Source: Ichthyophonus hoferi (taxonomy: Eukaryota; Opisthokonta; Ichthyosporea; Ichthyophonida; Ichthyophonidae). From it: a stretch of 59,786 nucleotides of DNA. The translations under genes and the position numbers were made by a program. A model generated the notes under the pieces. That model was not told where the DNA came from and made no database searches. It saw nothing but the letters and a program-made list of their open reading frames with translations. Shown here piece after piece: positions 26,330 through 38,800 of the stretch (its first letter is position 1; each line of letters begins with the position of its first letter). The stretch covers positions 37,988-97,773 of the forward strand of contig NAOQ01000214.1 of the NCBI GenBank assembly GCA_002751075.1. Reading direction: 5' to 3'.

Positions 26330-28076
26330 TTTTCTCTTCTCTCCCTTTTATTGGACTATAATGATTGGTCTGAGTGTGTATCCTATAGTCACCTGACTGT
26401 ATAGCCTATATCCAATCTAACCATAACTGGGTCGTGATTGGATAGATTGTTGGATGTTGTGTTTGTGAAAGTTAACCTTTAGTAAATTATTGTACAAAGA
26501 GACCTAAAATTTCCACGATTTTCATTAAATTATTCCAAGTGTACCTCCATGTGTCAGCCTGAAGTCCCCCTATCCATCTATTATTATAAAGCCTACCAAT
26601 AGCACTATTATTCCATTCCCTCTCGATAACATGAACAGACTACAAGTATATATATACTCATATACCTCCCTACTCGAATTTAACATCACCTTTTTAGCGC
26701 CTCTACCAATACGTAGCCGGGCATCCCAAGTGTATCCAATCAAATACAGACTTTATACTAGGGGCACACTATCCCATGCGACTCTTCACACAAAAGAGTG
26801 CTACACTACGAGAGGCTGACCTAGCCCCCTCTGGCGTGATCTTCTTGCAACCAGTGAATGATTGTGGTGATAGTTAGGTGGGTACCAGGGCGGGAGATAT
26901 ACGACCGGTGAATGGATACCTGTCTACGTCATTATGACCATGTCCCGCCCACATCTAACTCTTTATACTATTGGTGCCATCTTTACTACAACCATGGGGT
27001 TGGTTACTTGCTTGGACTAGTTTTTTATCTCAAAGGGTAATTGTTATTTTCACACTGCAGCTCTGACTGAATGGGTTGGTTATTCTTCGATTTGAGGCTT
27101 TGATTGGCTGCATTCATCTTGACTGGGCCAATGATTTTATTTGAATGGATAAACTATGCACTTTGCTGTCTGCTTATTGGTGTCTATTAAGTGAGGACGA
27201 TTTGACTGTTGTCATTGATCCATATATTTTATATTCCCAAATTACCTTTTGTAACCCAATGATAAATGTAGTCAAGTGCAGAATATGTAAATTCAAATTT
27301 ACAGACTAAATACACCTATAGACCCTCCTACCCACTTTTTCACCTGCAAGCCATGTTTAAAAAAATAATGTTTTTTCCAATCAAGTCACTCTCTTACATA
27401 ATAGAGGTATATTTCCACACATCCTTCTTGCAATTTCATACTATAATAACACCTTACCCAATCAAGTTGAAATCAACACATACCAATGTAGGAGTAATTG
27501 ACCAAAAATCAGAACGCATGTTGTGTCTACCAATGAAAAAGCTAACTGCATTTTCTTAATCCACTAAGTTGGTAATTAAAAATAATTGGCTATAATTAAT
27601 AGTACTTGGTTGCTAACAAGGAGTCTTAAATATGGTAGAAATATTAGAGATTGGGGTTCCATTAGTAAGAGAGAGGGAGTAGGTGCTAAGGTTGCATTGT
27701 AAAGGTGTATTGAGGTGTGATCATACATATATATGGTGGGGTTTACCGAAGGTATATAGAGAAATATACTCATATATATGTGTATGTGTATATATAGTAA
27801 GGGGATAGCGTCAGCCAGTGAGCTCATGATCATTGGTGGTTCACACCCAATGGGTGGATGAATACACTGGAATCATGTGATCGATTAATCTAGATTAACT
27901 CACAATCAGCCTGTTGGCATGGCAACCCCAATTAAACTAGTGCATATAACGGTATATAGGTGTATTTCTAGAACTATGTGTCTTAAAAGAGATTGGTCCG
28001 TCCAGTAGCACGGCCCTTGGGGGATGGCTGAGAAGGCCAATCCCCAGAGGCCTGTGGATATTATGACGCCCTATCT
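26299..28076. other. Intergenic interval between converging FAF2 and LSM6
   Basis: Should contain the FAF2 3' UTR and the LSM6 3' UTR. I could not recognise a final UBX exon to the right of the gap. The stretch is AT-rich with several CCAATCA/TGATTGG words (about 26361, 26437, 26738, 27107, 27377, 27459). The long minus-strand reading frame at 27937-28452 overlaps the last LSM6 exon in another frame and is not a gene. Confidence 0.6.
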
Positions 28077-29256
28077 CTATCTCCTCTTGGCCATGCTGAT
28101 GTATAGCACTGTGGGTAGTGTTTTTGTGTTTATATATAGATTTTTGTATACAAACATATATAATGCACTCTATTAGGTCCTCTCCCGCCCCCATCTCCAT
28201 TCTACTTGTATGCCATAACAACTGCAATACTATAATTCTACATGCATTACTGAGAGTGATAACCAAAGTCAATCTCGAATTAACTAGAAGGCAGTCTCGC
28301 CTTATGTGATGGGTGTATGAGGGTGGATAAACCGCCTGCAATATAAAGGTATCCTGTAGTCTCAAGGGGGAGTGCACAGAAGTAGCAAGATGTTTTAGAG
28401 AATTTTTGTAATGAAAGGATGCAGGTATATGTGTACGAAAAGGTGGAAGCACTATCTATAACCAAGTTATATTTTATGGCAGAACAATAAAGGCCACAGG
28501 AAACTGGTTAGACAAGAAAAAAGAGCATTGTACCGGGGGTGTGGGCAACACATGGATAAAATAGTGTAGAATAGAGATAATTATTGTAGGTGGAGGAGGA
28601 AGAAAAGCAAACATAAAGAGGGGAATGGATGTGGGAGAAAGGGAAAAGAGAAAGTATATGCAATGGAAAGGGAATAACTGAGAAAAAAAGAGTGTATATA
28701 CAGTAAAACAAAGACAGCACATCAAATCGCGGTTGAATAATGTTGACAGGTCACTATACCATTGTTTCCTCTAATAAACGTGTCACCATATTTGTTCTTG
28801 AGTTGTCCGTTGATGTATTCCTCGGTCTGCTCCAAGGCAATATTCATATACCCGTCCAGACACACCAACACCCCTGTTATAGGGATAAAGATAAATAACA
28901 TACCACTCGGAGAGAGATACAGGTATGATAAATAACAAGCGTAGGCTCACACCATTGATTAACCCAAGTCACACAGGGTCTTGCTTACAACTTTCTTCTA
29001 TCCATACGTATACTGACTGATGTTCAAGAAAAATCAAATAGAATGACCTTAAGTTAGCTATATCATTGAATTTATCATAATGTAATAAAATTGGTGTTCC
29101 ATAAAAACAAAAGATATGCAAAAAGAATCAAATCGGTCATAACGACATGGTTTTTAGTGTACCTCTGTAATCTACGCCCGAGTTGAGCTTAACTACTACA
29201 GGCTTGTTGACAATCATCTTGAGAAAGTCACTTGGCTTGGTTTTATGTTCACTCAT
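28077..29256 (-). CDS. LSM6: LSM6, Sm-like protein of the U6 snRNP and mRNA-decay rings
   Basis: Subunit of the LSM2-8 ring that binds the U6 snRNA 3' end in the nucleus and of the LSM1-7 ring in cytoplasmic mRNA decay. Three coding exons: 29256-29163, 28873-28760, 28108-28077; 79 residues, against 80 in human. All junctions are GT..AG in phase 1. Sm motif 1 includes KPVVVKLNSGVDYRGVLVCL and DGYMNIALEQTEEYINGQ. Sm motif 2 includes GDTFIRGNNVLYIS, and the protein ends in a short basic tail (MAKRR). Without the third exon the second would read on into an unrelated tail (GIVTCQHYSTAI); the 11-codon last exon restores the conserved NNVLYIS, which strongly supports the splice. Identification is essentially certain from sequence. 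It converges with FAF2 on the other strand. Confidence 0.97.
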
Positions 29257-30436
29257 TTTTCTACAATTCTTTTCCTTCCTTATAGTATATGATATTTATG
29301 ATAGGCGGAAGTTGTTACTGTTAAAATATAAACTCTAGATTCCCTACTAGCCAAGTTTAGCTACTTACCTGGCCCGAGACCCGATATAAGATCTGATTCG
29401 AATGAATGCGACTCGCTAGAAAATAATTTCCCTTCTAATCTTATTAGGCTAAAGTGATAGTATTGTGCTATTTGCTTAATCTGAAATCCATAATATATTT
29501 GTTACAGATACGACACATTTAGTGTATGCATACTTATCATATTTATATATACCAAAAAAATAAAATTACTCAAGACTATCAATCATATAGTCACTTCATT
29601 GTGAAAAGTTTCTTAAATAAGATCTGGACAAAATTCATTCAGACACAAAAAGTATGAAAAAGAGGGTTTCTCTTTACTAAAAGTATTCACTGATAATACA
29701 TAATAAATGTTCAGAGATTCAGAGATATAAACAAAAGTTATTTTTTGATAAATTTTGGAATACATCCACTGCATGATCTATCTTTAGAAGATAAATCACT
29801 AATTCTCATTCATGCGGTTGAGCCATATCAGCGGTATGACTGATAGCATGAATTAATCACCAAGTGAAGCCTGGGATATGGTCATATATGTTTTAGGTAG
29901 TGTTATATCTAGGCTGCTATTGTGTTTTTTGTAATGGACCGGTAAGTGAAGCATTAGAACGTGTTAATCATGGTAATTAGGACCATAGTATCACTATTAA
30001 GAATTCTTTAGAACTAGATCTTTTAAGTACATCCTTGAAAATTCAACGCATTGCACTCAAGTAGTGTTAAAATCCTTGGCTCATTTGTAATAGCACAGGT
30101 ATCAAGACTTAATTGGGATATAGTCCACAATATTCTAGTTGTCATTGGGTACGATATAAAACTAAATTGATTCGATTATTGATAAACTTAATTGTTGCCA
30201 AGAGATCATAGCTATATAACTAGTGTTCATAGAAGTACTTGGAATAGATTTTTGTTGTTGTTGTCAAATATAAAGGAAGGTAAAGGTATATATTCTAGTA
30301 TGACTGTCTATAGTCTATAGACAGGAGATCTCATCTAGAAAACTTGTCAAAGTGTGAAGAGAATATGCATCCTCATCACTGCGATTAAAAATAAACAATA
30401 TGTGAATATCAAGAGAGGAAGAAGCCCTGCATAAAA

Positions 30437-32600
30437 GTGTCATCCGACTTGAATGACATAGAAATCCATCAGGAATTGACGGACAAGTGCACCATTTGCA
30501 ACACTACAATCTTATCAAATACTGGCATGCGAAGATCTTCTTACACATCAGATAAACAAGGCATATCTCTCAATTCTACCCTGGAATATGTTAATAATAT
30601 TACAATTCATAACAGAGCTACTAAGACTGATCAGCTGTTTAGTATGTTTATTGTATATATTTTTAATGAAAACTTAAATTTTGCGTTTGCAATTCAATTG
30701 TACACAGGGAGATAGCAAGCACCCCAGGTAAATAAAATTATGGTTTCAATTGAAAACAACAACTGTCTTTCACTGGTTGTTATGGATATCAGCCCTTATT
30801 CACAGCTAAACAATGCAGTTGATTCTGCTTCAACCTGGGGCTTCAAGGCCAATAATCATAGCAGGACCAAGTCTCAATAAACTGATGGTCCCTGAAAATG
30901 CTTCTCATACCAAAGCAGCTGTGAGATACTACTTGTACAAGTCTTTTGCAATAGAGCAGAGATTTATTGCTGAATTGGAACAGAATAAATTTGCATTCCA
31001 CGCCTGCACAGCCCTCAAAAAAGAGTGTAATAACTAGGAAATAACCCAGAGGTCTTAATATGTACTGGAGCACCTCAACTAATATTTCATAAATAAAAAA
31101 ATAGCCAGTACATACCAGGAAAGGGTGAAAGACACTACAAAGAGTTTGGAAGGAGAAGCACTGAAACAAGAGAATAAGTTTATCTTTATCAAAGCTATTC
31201 AAAACCTATAAGGAACCTGGAAACAATGCAAAAAACATCCAAAACTTCATGCTAACAGTAAAGGTATGTGGGACATTGAAAGAATTTGCTGACAACATAA
31301 CCTTCAACAAATCTATATGCTCCAGGCCTCCAGCCCACGTAAGCTAACTTAACTCATTTGAAGACTGCTAACAGCTGAACCCTTAGTATGTAATATTTGC
31401 AAAGGACCACACGGAATGACAATTTTTTCTATTATCAAAAGGATCAACAATATGGTATAGGGGGTCGGGATAATCATCAGTACCAGGGAAGGCAGTTAAA
31501 ACCCTGATAAAGAAAAAGTAAGCCTAAGGGACATTACAGTTTACGCAGCTTGCATCTGTAGTCTAGCAACCGTTAGCCAAACCACCACTCTAAAGGTAAA
31601 AAAAATAAAAGGCTTTATAACACGGCATACATAGCAGGGAGGACACATCATATGCAGTTAGAGCCTACATAAATGAAGTCGACTAATCTTTAGAACAAAT
31701 CAAGATGTATATTTTACTAGATACCAGCTTATCATGGCATTCTCACTTTAACTGAGAGGACTCCGCAAAGACCTCAGCCTCCGGTAAGTCATACCACAAG
31801 GAGAGATGGAAAGCAGAAGATTGTCTCAGTTTTAACAACATAAAATTAACTTTGAAAGTTAATAACTCCATTGGGATAATGAAGATGAAAAATATATAGC
31901 ACACCCCAGATTTGAAGATCAGTCTAATTTAATTCCTAAGAGAAGCTGAAATATTTGCCTTGCTAATGGAATAGTAAGTGTTGATCATCAATATTTAAGT
32001 CAGCATATTGACAGGAAGTGTTTTAAACAACATTGCTAACAGACTGGGGACTATTATAATCCCTTTGAAAATAAAATCTATTGGAACGTCTAGGTAAAAG
32101 AAACGTTGATAACGTCTTACATCAGATCTTATGGGCAAGAATAATATAAAATTTGGGAGGTCTTAGAGTAACACAAGGTAGAGTAGAGCTCAACAATTCT
32201 AGAGTAACTTTGATGTGTTAAGATGACACACATTCCCGATTTATGCATCACAGTCCAGGGATCATATATTTAGCTATGTCAATGTTTAACACCGATATTT
32301 CTAATAAAACAACATATGTTCCTACTTGCAACTTTTTCTAAAGCTAAACAATTTCATTATCTAGAACATGCTGACTGAGCAACTAATATACTTCAATGGG
32401 TAATCGCACACCTTACAAAACATTTGGGTTAATCCTTTTTATATTATAAGCACATCGTAGCATTTATGGGTAAATTACCTCATTGTGTAGCAGCTTATAT
32501 AAGGTGAAAGAAATCAACTGCCTATGTGCTTTTCAAAACATTTTACATATATGCTACAGAAAATTAGAACAAGCCCAAATCTACATTAATTTTAAATATT
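30437..32600 (+). mobile_element. Fossil retroelement remains, possibly Ty1/copia-like
   Basis: Higher coding-like texture than its surroundings on the plus strand. Short blocks recall a zinc-knuckle-like Cys motif near 31385-31420, an aspartic-protease-like DTS near 31720, and a PDLK-type word typical of the region after the copia protease near 31910. The order of the three blocks agrees with gag-protease-integrase. It is heavily broken with many interruptions and is old. Boundaries are approximate and no end repeats are assigned with confidence; the LTR-like copy at 33.1 kb may or may not belong to it. A chance resemblance is possible. Confidence 0.35.
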
Positions 32601-33129
32601 AGATCTAAATATCTCAACTCATACTTCGGCAACTACTATTCTAAGTTTGGAATAGATTATTAAAGCACAGTTTTTTCTCATTCTGACCAAAATGGTTTCA
32701 GGGAAAGACTGAATCAAGCACCTGTTTATAGTGGCTTGTAGTACCCAACTTTAAAGTGGCGTTTCCACAAATTTTTGGGATGAATCTATCAAATCTGTAG
32801 CATTCACCTTGTATGTCGATATAGCTAGTATGTGTTGTGTTTATTATGGTCGAATAATTAAGTCTCGAGTTCTTCGCAATTGCATTTTTGTTTTAGGTGT
32901 AACAGGTTGAAACAGTAGCATCCTCTCAAGTAAAGGTCTTACAGATATCACATGATTTTTAACTTTTCTTTGTTAATGTGTTAAATTGGCAAGTATATTG
33001 TTGTTACCATAGCTTTATTAATGAAGTAGATGTTTAGTTGGATAGGCTATAATTATTTAAAACTGTTTTACAAAGGTTTCCAGATTTTGGTGAGCACATT
33101 TCAATATAGGTTAGATTGTGGCTTTTTGG

Positions 33130-34655
33130 TTTGAAAGTATTAAAAGTAGATACACAAGCGTTCCTGTAACTTATATTTGTTTAGAAGGAGAGGGAATACC
33201 AAATTAAAGGGCATGTTAAAGGATCCGTTTGTGTACATGGAGCAAAAATATACGAAGATATATTTTTTATTATTAAACAAGTTAGCAGGAGGACGTCAGA
33301 ATCAATGAGTTATCTTATCTGCACCCCATGACAAGATCTACAATGGCCTATTATATTTGTTGGGTCTCTACCATTGGCTGGTTTAATTTTGATAGGGCAC
33401 CTTGGATTGTCGTCTAACACCAATAGATTGCACTAACTATTTTCCCAGGCTACATATGTAACAATAGTTGCCAGTAATACTAAATATTTGTAACGATAAA
33501 TAAAAACATCATTGATAACACTTCTGTGCTGCTTAAAAATGTCTAATCCATTTAACCAATGGTTAAAGAGTTTGCATTCAACTAATTTGCATTGCAGTTT
33601 AATTATTTTTTTGCTTAGGCAATATATCTTAAACAAACCTCCTCAAATTGTAAGTGACTATACTCTAAGTCTTGTCAGTGCTAAGAAGAGCGACAGAGGT
33701 CTGCATAGTATTTGGCAGTTTGAGAGTCTGCCTCACACACACATTTATCAATTCTATGCATCGGGTCTTGCTAGCCAATAATAGATACAGGCATTATGCC
33801 CGTGTCAACCTTATAAAGAAATACTTAAATTAAATATTCCTGTTTAACCCACACTCTCCCTGGACCTAGGCGGAATGTTACACCTAGAGCGAGCAGGAAA
33901 ATTTAACATACAGTTTGATGAATTGCTTTCAGCTTTTTTTTTACATCGAGTGCCACGCCAAAATTCACTTCTGAATATTATCAAAAATTATCTAGTTCAT
34001 TTAGTGAGCGACAGGCATACAACAAGGTAGTCACAATGTTAAGGTTCTTTTCATATTCCTTCTTCATATTTTTTATGCCCTGGCTCAGGCTCCGGCTCTG
34101 GCCCTGGCATCTGGCATCTGGCGGCTAAGATGACGTGAGTGTTGCCCGGTTGTTTTGTTTGTTACCTTGGTGTCACTTTGAAGTTGGAAATGTTGATCAA
34201 ATGTAGATCTGAAGACAGTGTATAGGTGTAATAAAATCGAGTCTCCACACATCGAGGTCAGTGGATGGATTTGGGGCTAGGGTGACGTGTTTTCGGCATT
34301 CATGGATCGTTGACTTCATAGAATTACCAGGTTTTGTGACCATGGTAAATTATTTAAGCTCTTTTTGTTACCACATTAGTAATAATAAGTAGAGACTTAA
34401 GCGTTACTGTAACCTATATTGGTTTAGAAGGAGAGGAAATACCGAAAAAGGGGGTGTTTTAACAGATCTCTTTGAGTACACGGACTACAAATATGCTAAG
34501 GCATAAATTGTATTATTAAACAAGTCAGCAGGACTTGTCTTAGGCAGGATACCTAAGCAATGAGTTATCTTATCTGCACAGCATGATGTGAAACAGCTTA
34601 ACATTTTGCAGTTACAGGATCCCTACTATTGGCTGATTTAATTTGATAGATCACT
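33130..34655 (+). mobile_element. LTR-like dispersed repeat, copy 1 (old fossil)
   Basis: Two related end segments, about 33130-33849 and 34375-34655, flank a central part. Both ends share ttagaaggagagg, attattaaacaagt(c/t)agcagga and aatgagttatcttatctgca. The left end is longer because roughly 300 unrelated bases (about 33495-33808) sit inside it, as from an insertion of another element. The central part contains ggtgtaataaaatcgagtct and tctggcggct in the same orientation as copy 2, but 33888-34065 is in the opposite orientation to the matching stretch of copy 2. Non-coding; old judging by the divergence between its ends. Confidence 0.7.
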
Positions 34656-35612
34656 ACAAATGTATGCATTTGCATAAGCCACTTGTTTTGAGATTGAGAT
34701 CCTCAATTACTACTGGTATGTTATTGGTTTATGTTTATCCGACCTTTATCGTAAACAATAAATAGTGTTTAATTGGCTGGTTATAACTTTGAAAATCTTA
34801 AAATTGATGACTGATCGGCTGGATGAGTAAATTCTAATTCTGATTGGTCTAGCAGATGAATAGAATATAGTCAAAGAGTCTAAAATGTTTAGTATTGCCT
34901 TTTTATTAGTGACATATAGTGTTAATATGAATTAAAAGAGTAGAACATGTATACCTTGAGGATTTGTATATCTTTCAATTTTTAGAATGATTGGAGCCCA
35001 AACAAAATTCATATAACTTCCGTATAATGTTTATAATAGGAATACAATATTAAATGAAAGAATTTTAGAGTTGTCTGTGTTCATCTTAATTACAAATACA
35101 TGTAAATGCATGTAAATACAAGCAGGAACATAGACTTGCCATACCAATTTTTGCTGGTTAATTCCGATAATAAAGTTAAAGTAGGCTTCTAGAACAGCCA
35201 GAAGAGCCTATTAAAAGATTTATACTTAAAGGAACAAATTAAGATAATAGGGCTAAAGGAGTGTTATATTTCACTTAACTACCATGTGTTCAAGCTTAAT
35301 ATTGATAAACATAAAACGGTTCATAAAAAACCAATTATATGATATGAAGTTAAATGGAAAAAATATGGAGATATTTGCTTGCATATTTATTTTTTTGTAA
35401 TAAATACCTAGTTATAGCAACATATTAGATATATATATATGCTATCTTATTCTCTACGTGCACAACGTAACATTCATTAGCCAGTAACTGTTTTAAGACA
35501 TTGATACTGTAATATAAGAGACATGCCATATCATAACCAAATCGTTAGAGAATCCAAAAATATATTTGCTCATGATAACTACAAATCCCAAATCAAGAAC
35601 CATTCACTGAAT

Positions 35613-35618
35613 TTTATT
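35613..35618 (-). terminator. Candidate polyadenylation signal (AATAAA) for the RhoGEF gene
   Basis: AATAAA on the minus strand about 240 bases beyond the RhoGEF stop codon. In such AT-rich sequence the hexamer is common, so support is weak. Confidence 0.3.
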
Positions 35619-35856
35619 TTAATATAACACGTTATGACTCAGCCAAATGATTAGTTATCATAGCTCATAATCTATAAAAACAAATCAACCTATTATATAT
35701 ATAAAAAACATCACTCTAGCATCCTTCAACTATTTATAATATAATGCTTTGTTTGTATATTTTATAACATAAGAAACCAATTATAAAACAACAATGCGGC
35801 CTCTGGATTAACACAGCCCAATGAGCACTAATCAATTGCTAATAGATTTAGCGTTG

Positions 35857-38800
35857 CTACCGAAACTGCACCACCTCAGCCATGACAGAGGTGAACTCTC
35901 CATTAGGTGCACTTGTATCCCCTACAGTGATCGCCATAACGTAGGAGTTGATTGGACACCTGGAGGAGATGATAATTATTAACTGGTCTTGCAAGGGTAT
36001 ATACTGGATGTACATTTATATGATATGGGAGAAGTGTATTGTTTGTGTCTGTGTAGTTCCATTGACATGTCAAAACGAGAGGCAATACTGCTTCTTTCGC
36101 TATATATATGTATATTGTTTGAAACATAGCTGCATATATCTAATTTCATAGAATTAAAAGGTGTTGATTACTTGGGCTTATCCTTCCTAATATGTAGTAG
36201 ATCATATAGAAAATAATATTTTATATATGTTTTGTTTCGGAGGAAATAGTCATACATCACTCCTTTCTTGTGTACAGGTTTAATTATATGGCCTAGCCCA
36301 TGAGATAATTTCCAAGGCATGATGCTCCTGCTCGCTTTCACAAGGCATCTATATCGATTGAAAATGAATATAATATATAAATATACTATATACATATACC
36401 AGCGTCGAAATGTAAACCTTGACACAAGCACCTCAACTCCTCTACGTTAAAATTAAAACGACTACCAATAGCAGTTGTAGAACTAATTACGAGTAAATTA
36501 GACCCATTGCGGCAATAGACTAGTTTGTATTCCAAAAATATAGTTTCAAGTTCTACATCCGCCTTTCAAACGGGAATATTTATCGGAATAAAAAATATAT
36601 CATCATGTACATAAACATATTGATTGATAATTCAAATTATGAAAGGTTTGCAACATCAGGTTTTGATTTCCTAATGATCCTCATTTTCGAAATGTGTTAT
36701 AGTAGTAGTATAGCAGATCGAGTAAAGGTTACAAGATACCATTGAGAGTCAAGGCAAATAAATAAAAGAATAGTATACAAATAGTAACAACGATAGGTAA
36801 GCATGGAATAAATGACTAAGAGGCCCACAAGACATGATTAAAGGGAGAGGGAGAGAGCATTACTTTATGTCTGTATACTTGTAGTGAATTTTGTTGTCTA
36901 CCACGGTGGCAGTAGCGTCGTGGTGTTTCAACAGTCTTCCTATTACCTAATTCAGTGGAGTATTCATTAGCTCTGTCTCTACATTACCCTATTTACTATT
37001 GTATTATCACATATCCCTCTTCTGGCTATTGGTTAATAGACAAACCCATTTGGTATGCCCTTACGTTTTTGTTTTGATTATTCTCTTCCCTGCTCATTTA
37101 GTAATATATACCATGTTTTTTATCGTTCTATATTCAATACTAGATCGTTGAAAATCCATGAGTAATAATTTAGAATAGTAATACAATTCGCTTTTCAATT
37201 AATGCTTCTATTCAAAATAATTCAGCACACTCAATCTACTCAACATAACATAAGTGGTTGTATTGAGTTTTCACCTCCTCACTTACTGCAAATCATTTCG
37301 CTTGCTGTCGATTCCAAAACAGGCATATACACCCAATAACATCAAATAGTATATGCATATATATAAAAAACAATATATAAGCAGAGAAATATATATACCT
37401 TATAGCTCATACCCTCATATTCGGGGTTTAATCCAGGTAGAGATTTGGCCTTCATACTTCCAGATTGCCTGCTCAGGGGCTTCGAGTGATGCTTCCCTAT
37501 GCTGAAGAATATAGTTAGATTAAGTCCATAACGCTATTAGTCTACACTATTCTATTAAAAATTAAATTTTGTGCTCCCTTTATAAACTTCAATGGCTGCA
37601 GTGTTTTAAAATTTGCCTAAAACACCTCTGATATTATTTTTCTGCGCAGGTTTTATTGGTTTAAAATCATTCCATCTGGTGTATGGTTCCTTGAACTATC
37701 CTTTAGTACTTGATTGGTTAAGACACGTGCAAATCTTTATTAGCTCTACAGTGAAACACTCCCTCTATAAGAGAACTGTTATAAGTAAATGTCTGCATTA
37801 GTCCTATTGGACATTCGCCGACCAATTAAATCATTTCCTATATGGTGTGTGTCCATCACTGATAAGGGCATCTCTACAGCCTACCTATGGTATCTGTTAT
37901 ATTATTACATAGACGTATATTAATTTAATATCAATATTAATCCAATGAGATCTGACTCCAAATCCACAATTGTATTAATCTGATCTAAAGAGATTATCTT
38001 AATGAGATCTTTTGTAATATATTCATAACCTGTCTGCAGTTATAGCCTCTACCTATTGGTCTGTTATTTTTAGTTACCAATCAATAGCTAGTAAAGTACG
38101 GTAGTTTCATGATGCCACTCAGGGTTAGATAAAAAGATAAGATGTATATTTTTATATATACATTAATGAAAAAAGGTGATTGGGTGGCAACAAACGCATA
38201 CAACAATAGCTTTGCTATAGTCGTGATTATTGACTAGACTGGAGATAGAATTAGAGGTCTATAAGGCCACTCTGGCTAAAGAAAGGAGGAAGGTATTTAC
38301 AGTATGTATGATACTATGTATGGTAGTACGTTAGCAAGTATATAGGTGTACAGGAAAAAAGAGAAAGAGGGAGTCAGGTTCACAGCAGCTAAGGGGGAAT
38401 ACTTACGCTGAGCGTTTATGGGGCTTTTTCTTGGTGAACAGTATAGAGTCATTGAAGACAAAGCAGTAAGCGTCCTATAGTTAACCACCCCTGGTTAGGC
38501 CAGACTGCAACCACCAGCCTCCCTTACTTACCCTACATGGTATATGTTCATACACTATCGTATAGCCTAGCTAAGTATACCAATAGCTTTATTTATACCT
38601 ATCACCTGTGTGTATGTGTTTGTTTTGGAAAGGTATCTTATCCAATTATGTCTCCATCTCTCTACCTTGCACACCCTATTAGTTAGCGTCATTACACTTT
38701 TAATTATAAAAAAATGTCTAATAGCCTGGCCCAATCAGACAAGAGCTTTAAAAATGTAGCCTATTATGTGGCAGGATGTGTAATGTCACCGACCAATCAA

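Larger units (their letters stand above)
29257..35856. other. Repeat-rich gene-poor interval upstream of LSM6
   Basis: No host gene recognised. The part next to 29257 should include the LSM6 promoter. 30437-32600 carries degraded plus-strand retroelement-like sequence, and 33130-34655 one copy of an LTR-like repeat (both listed separately). 34656-35856 is AT-rich with nothing recognisable except a likely polyadenylation signal for the RhoGEF gene. Confidence 0.6.

Noticed and set aside
25607-26404. 265-codon frame crossing the gap
   Set aside because: Made mostly of N and TA-repeat translation.
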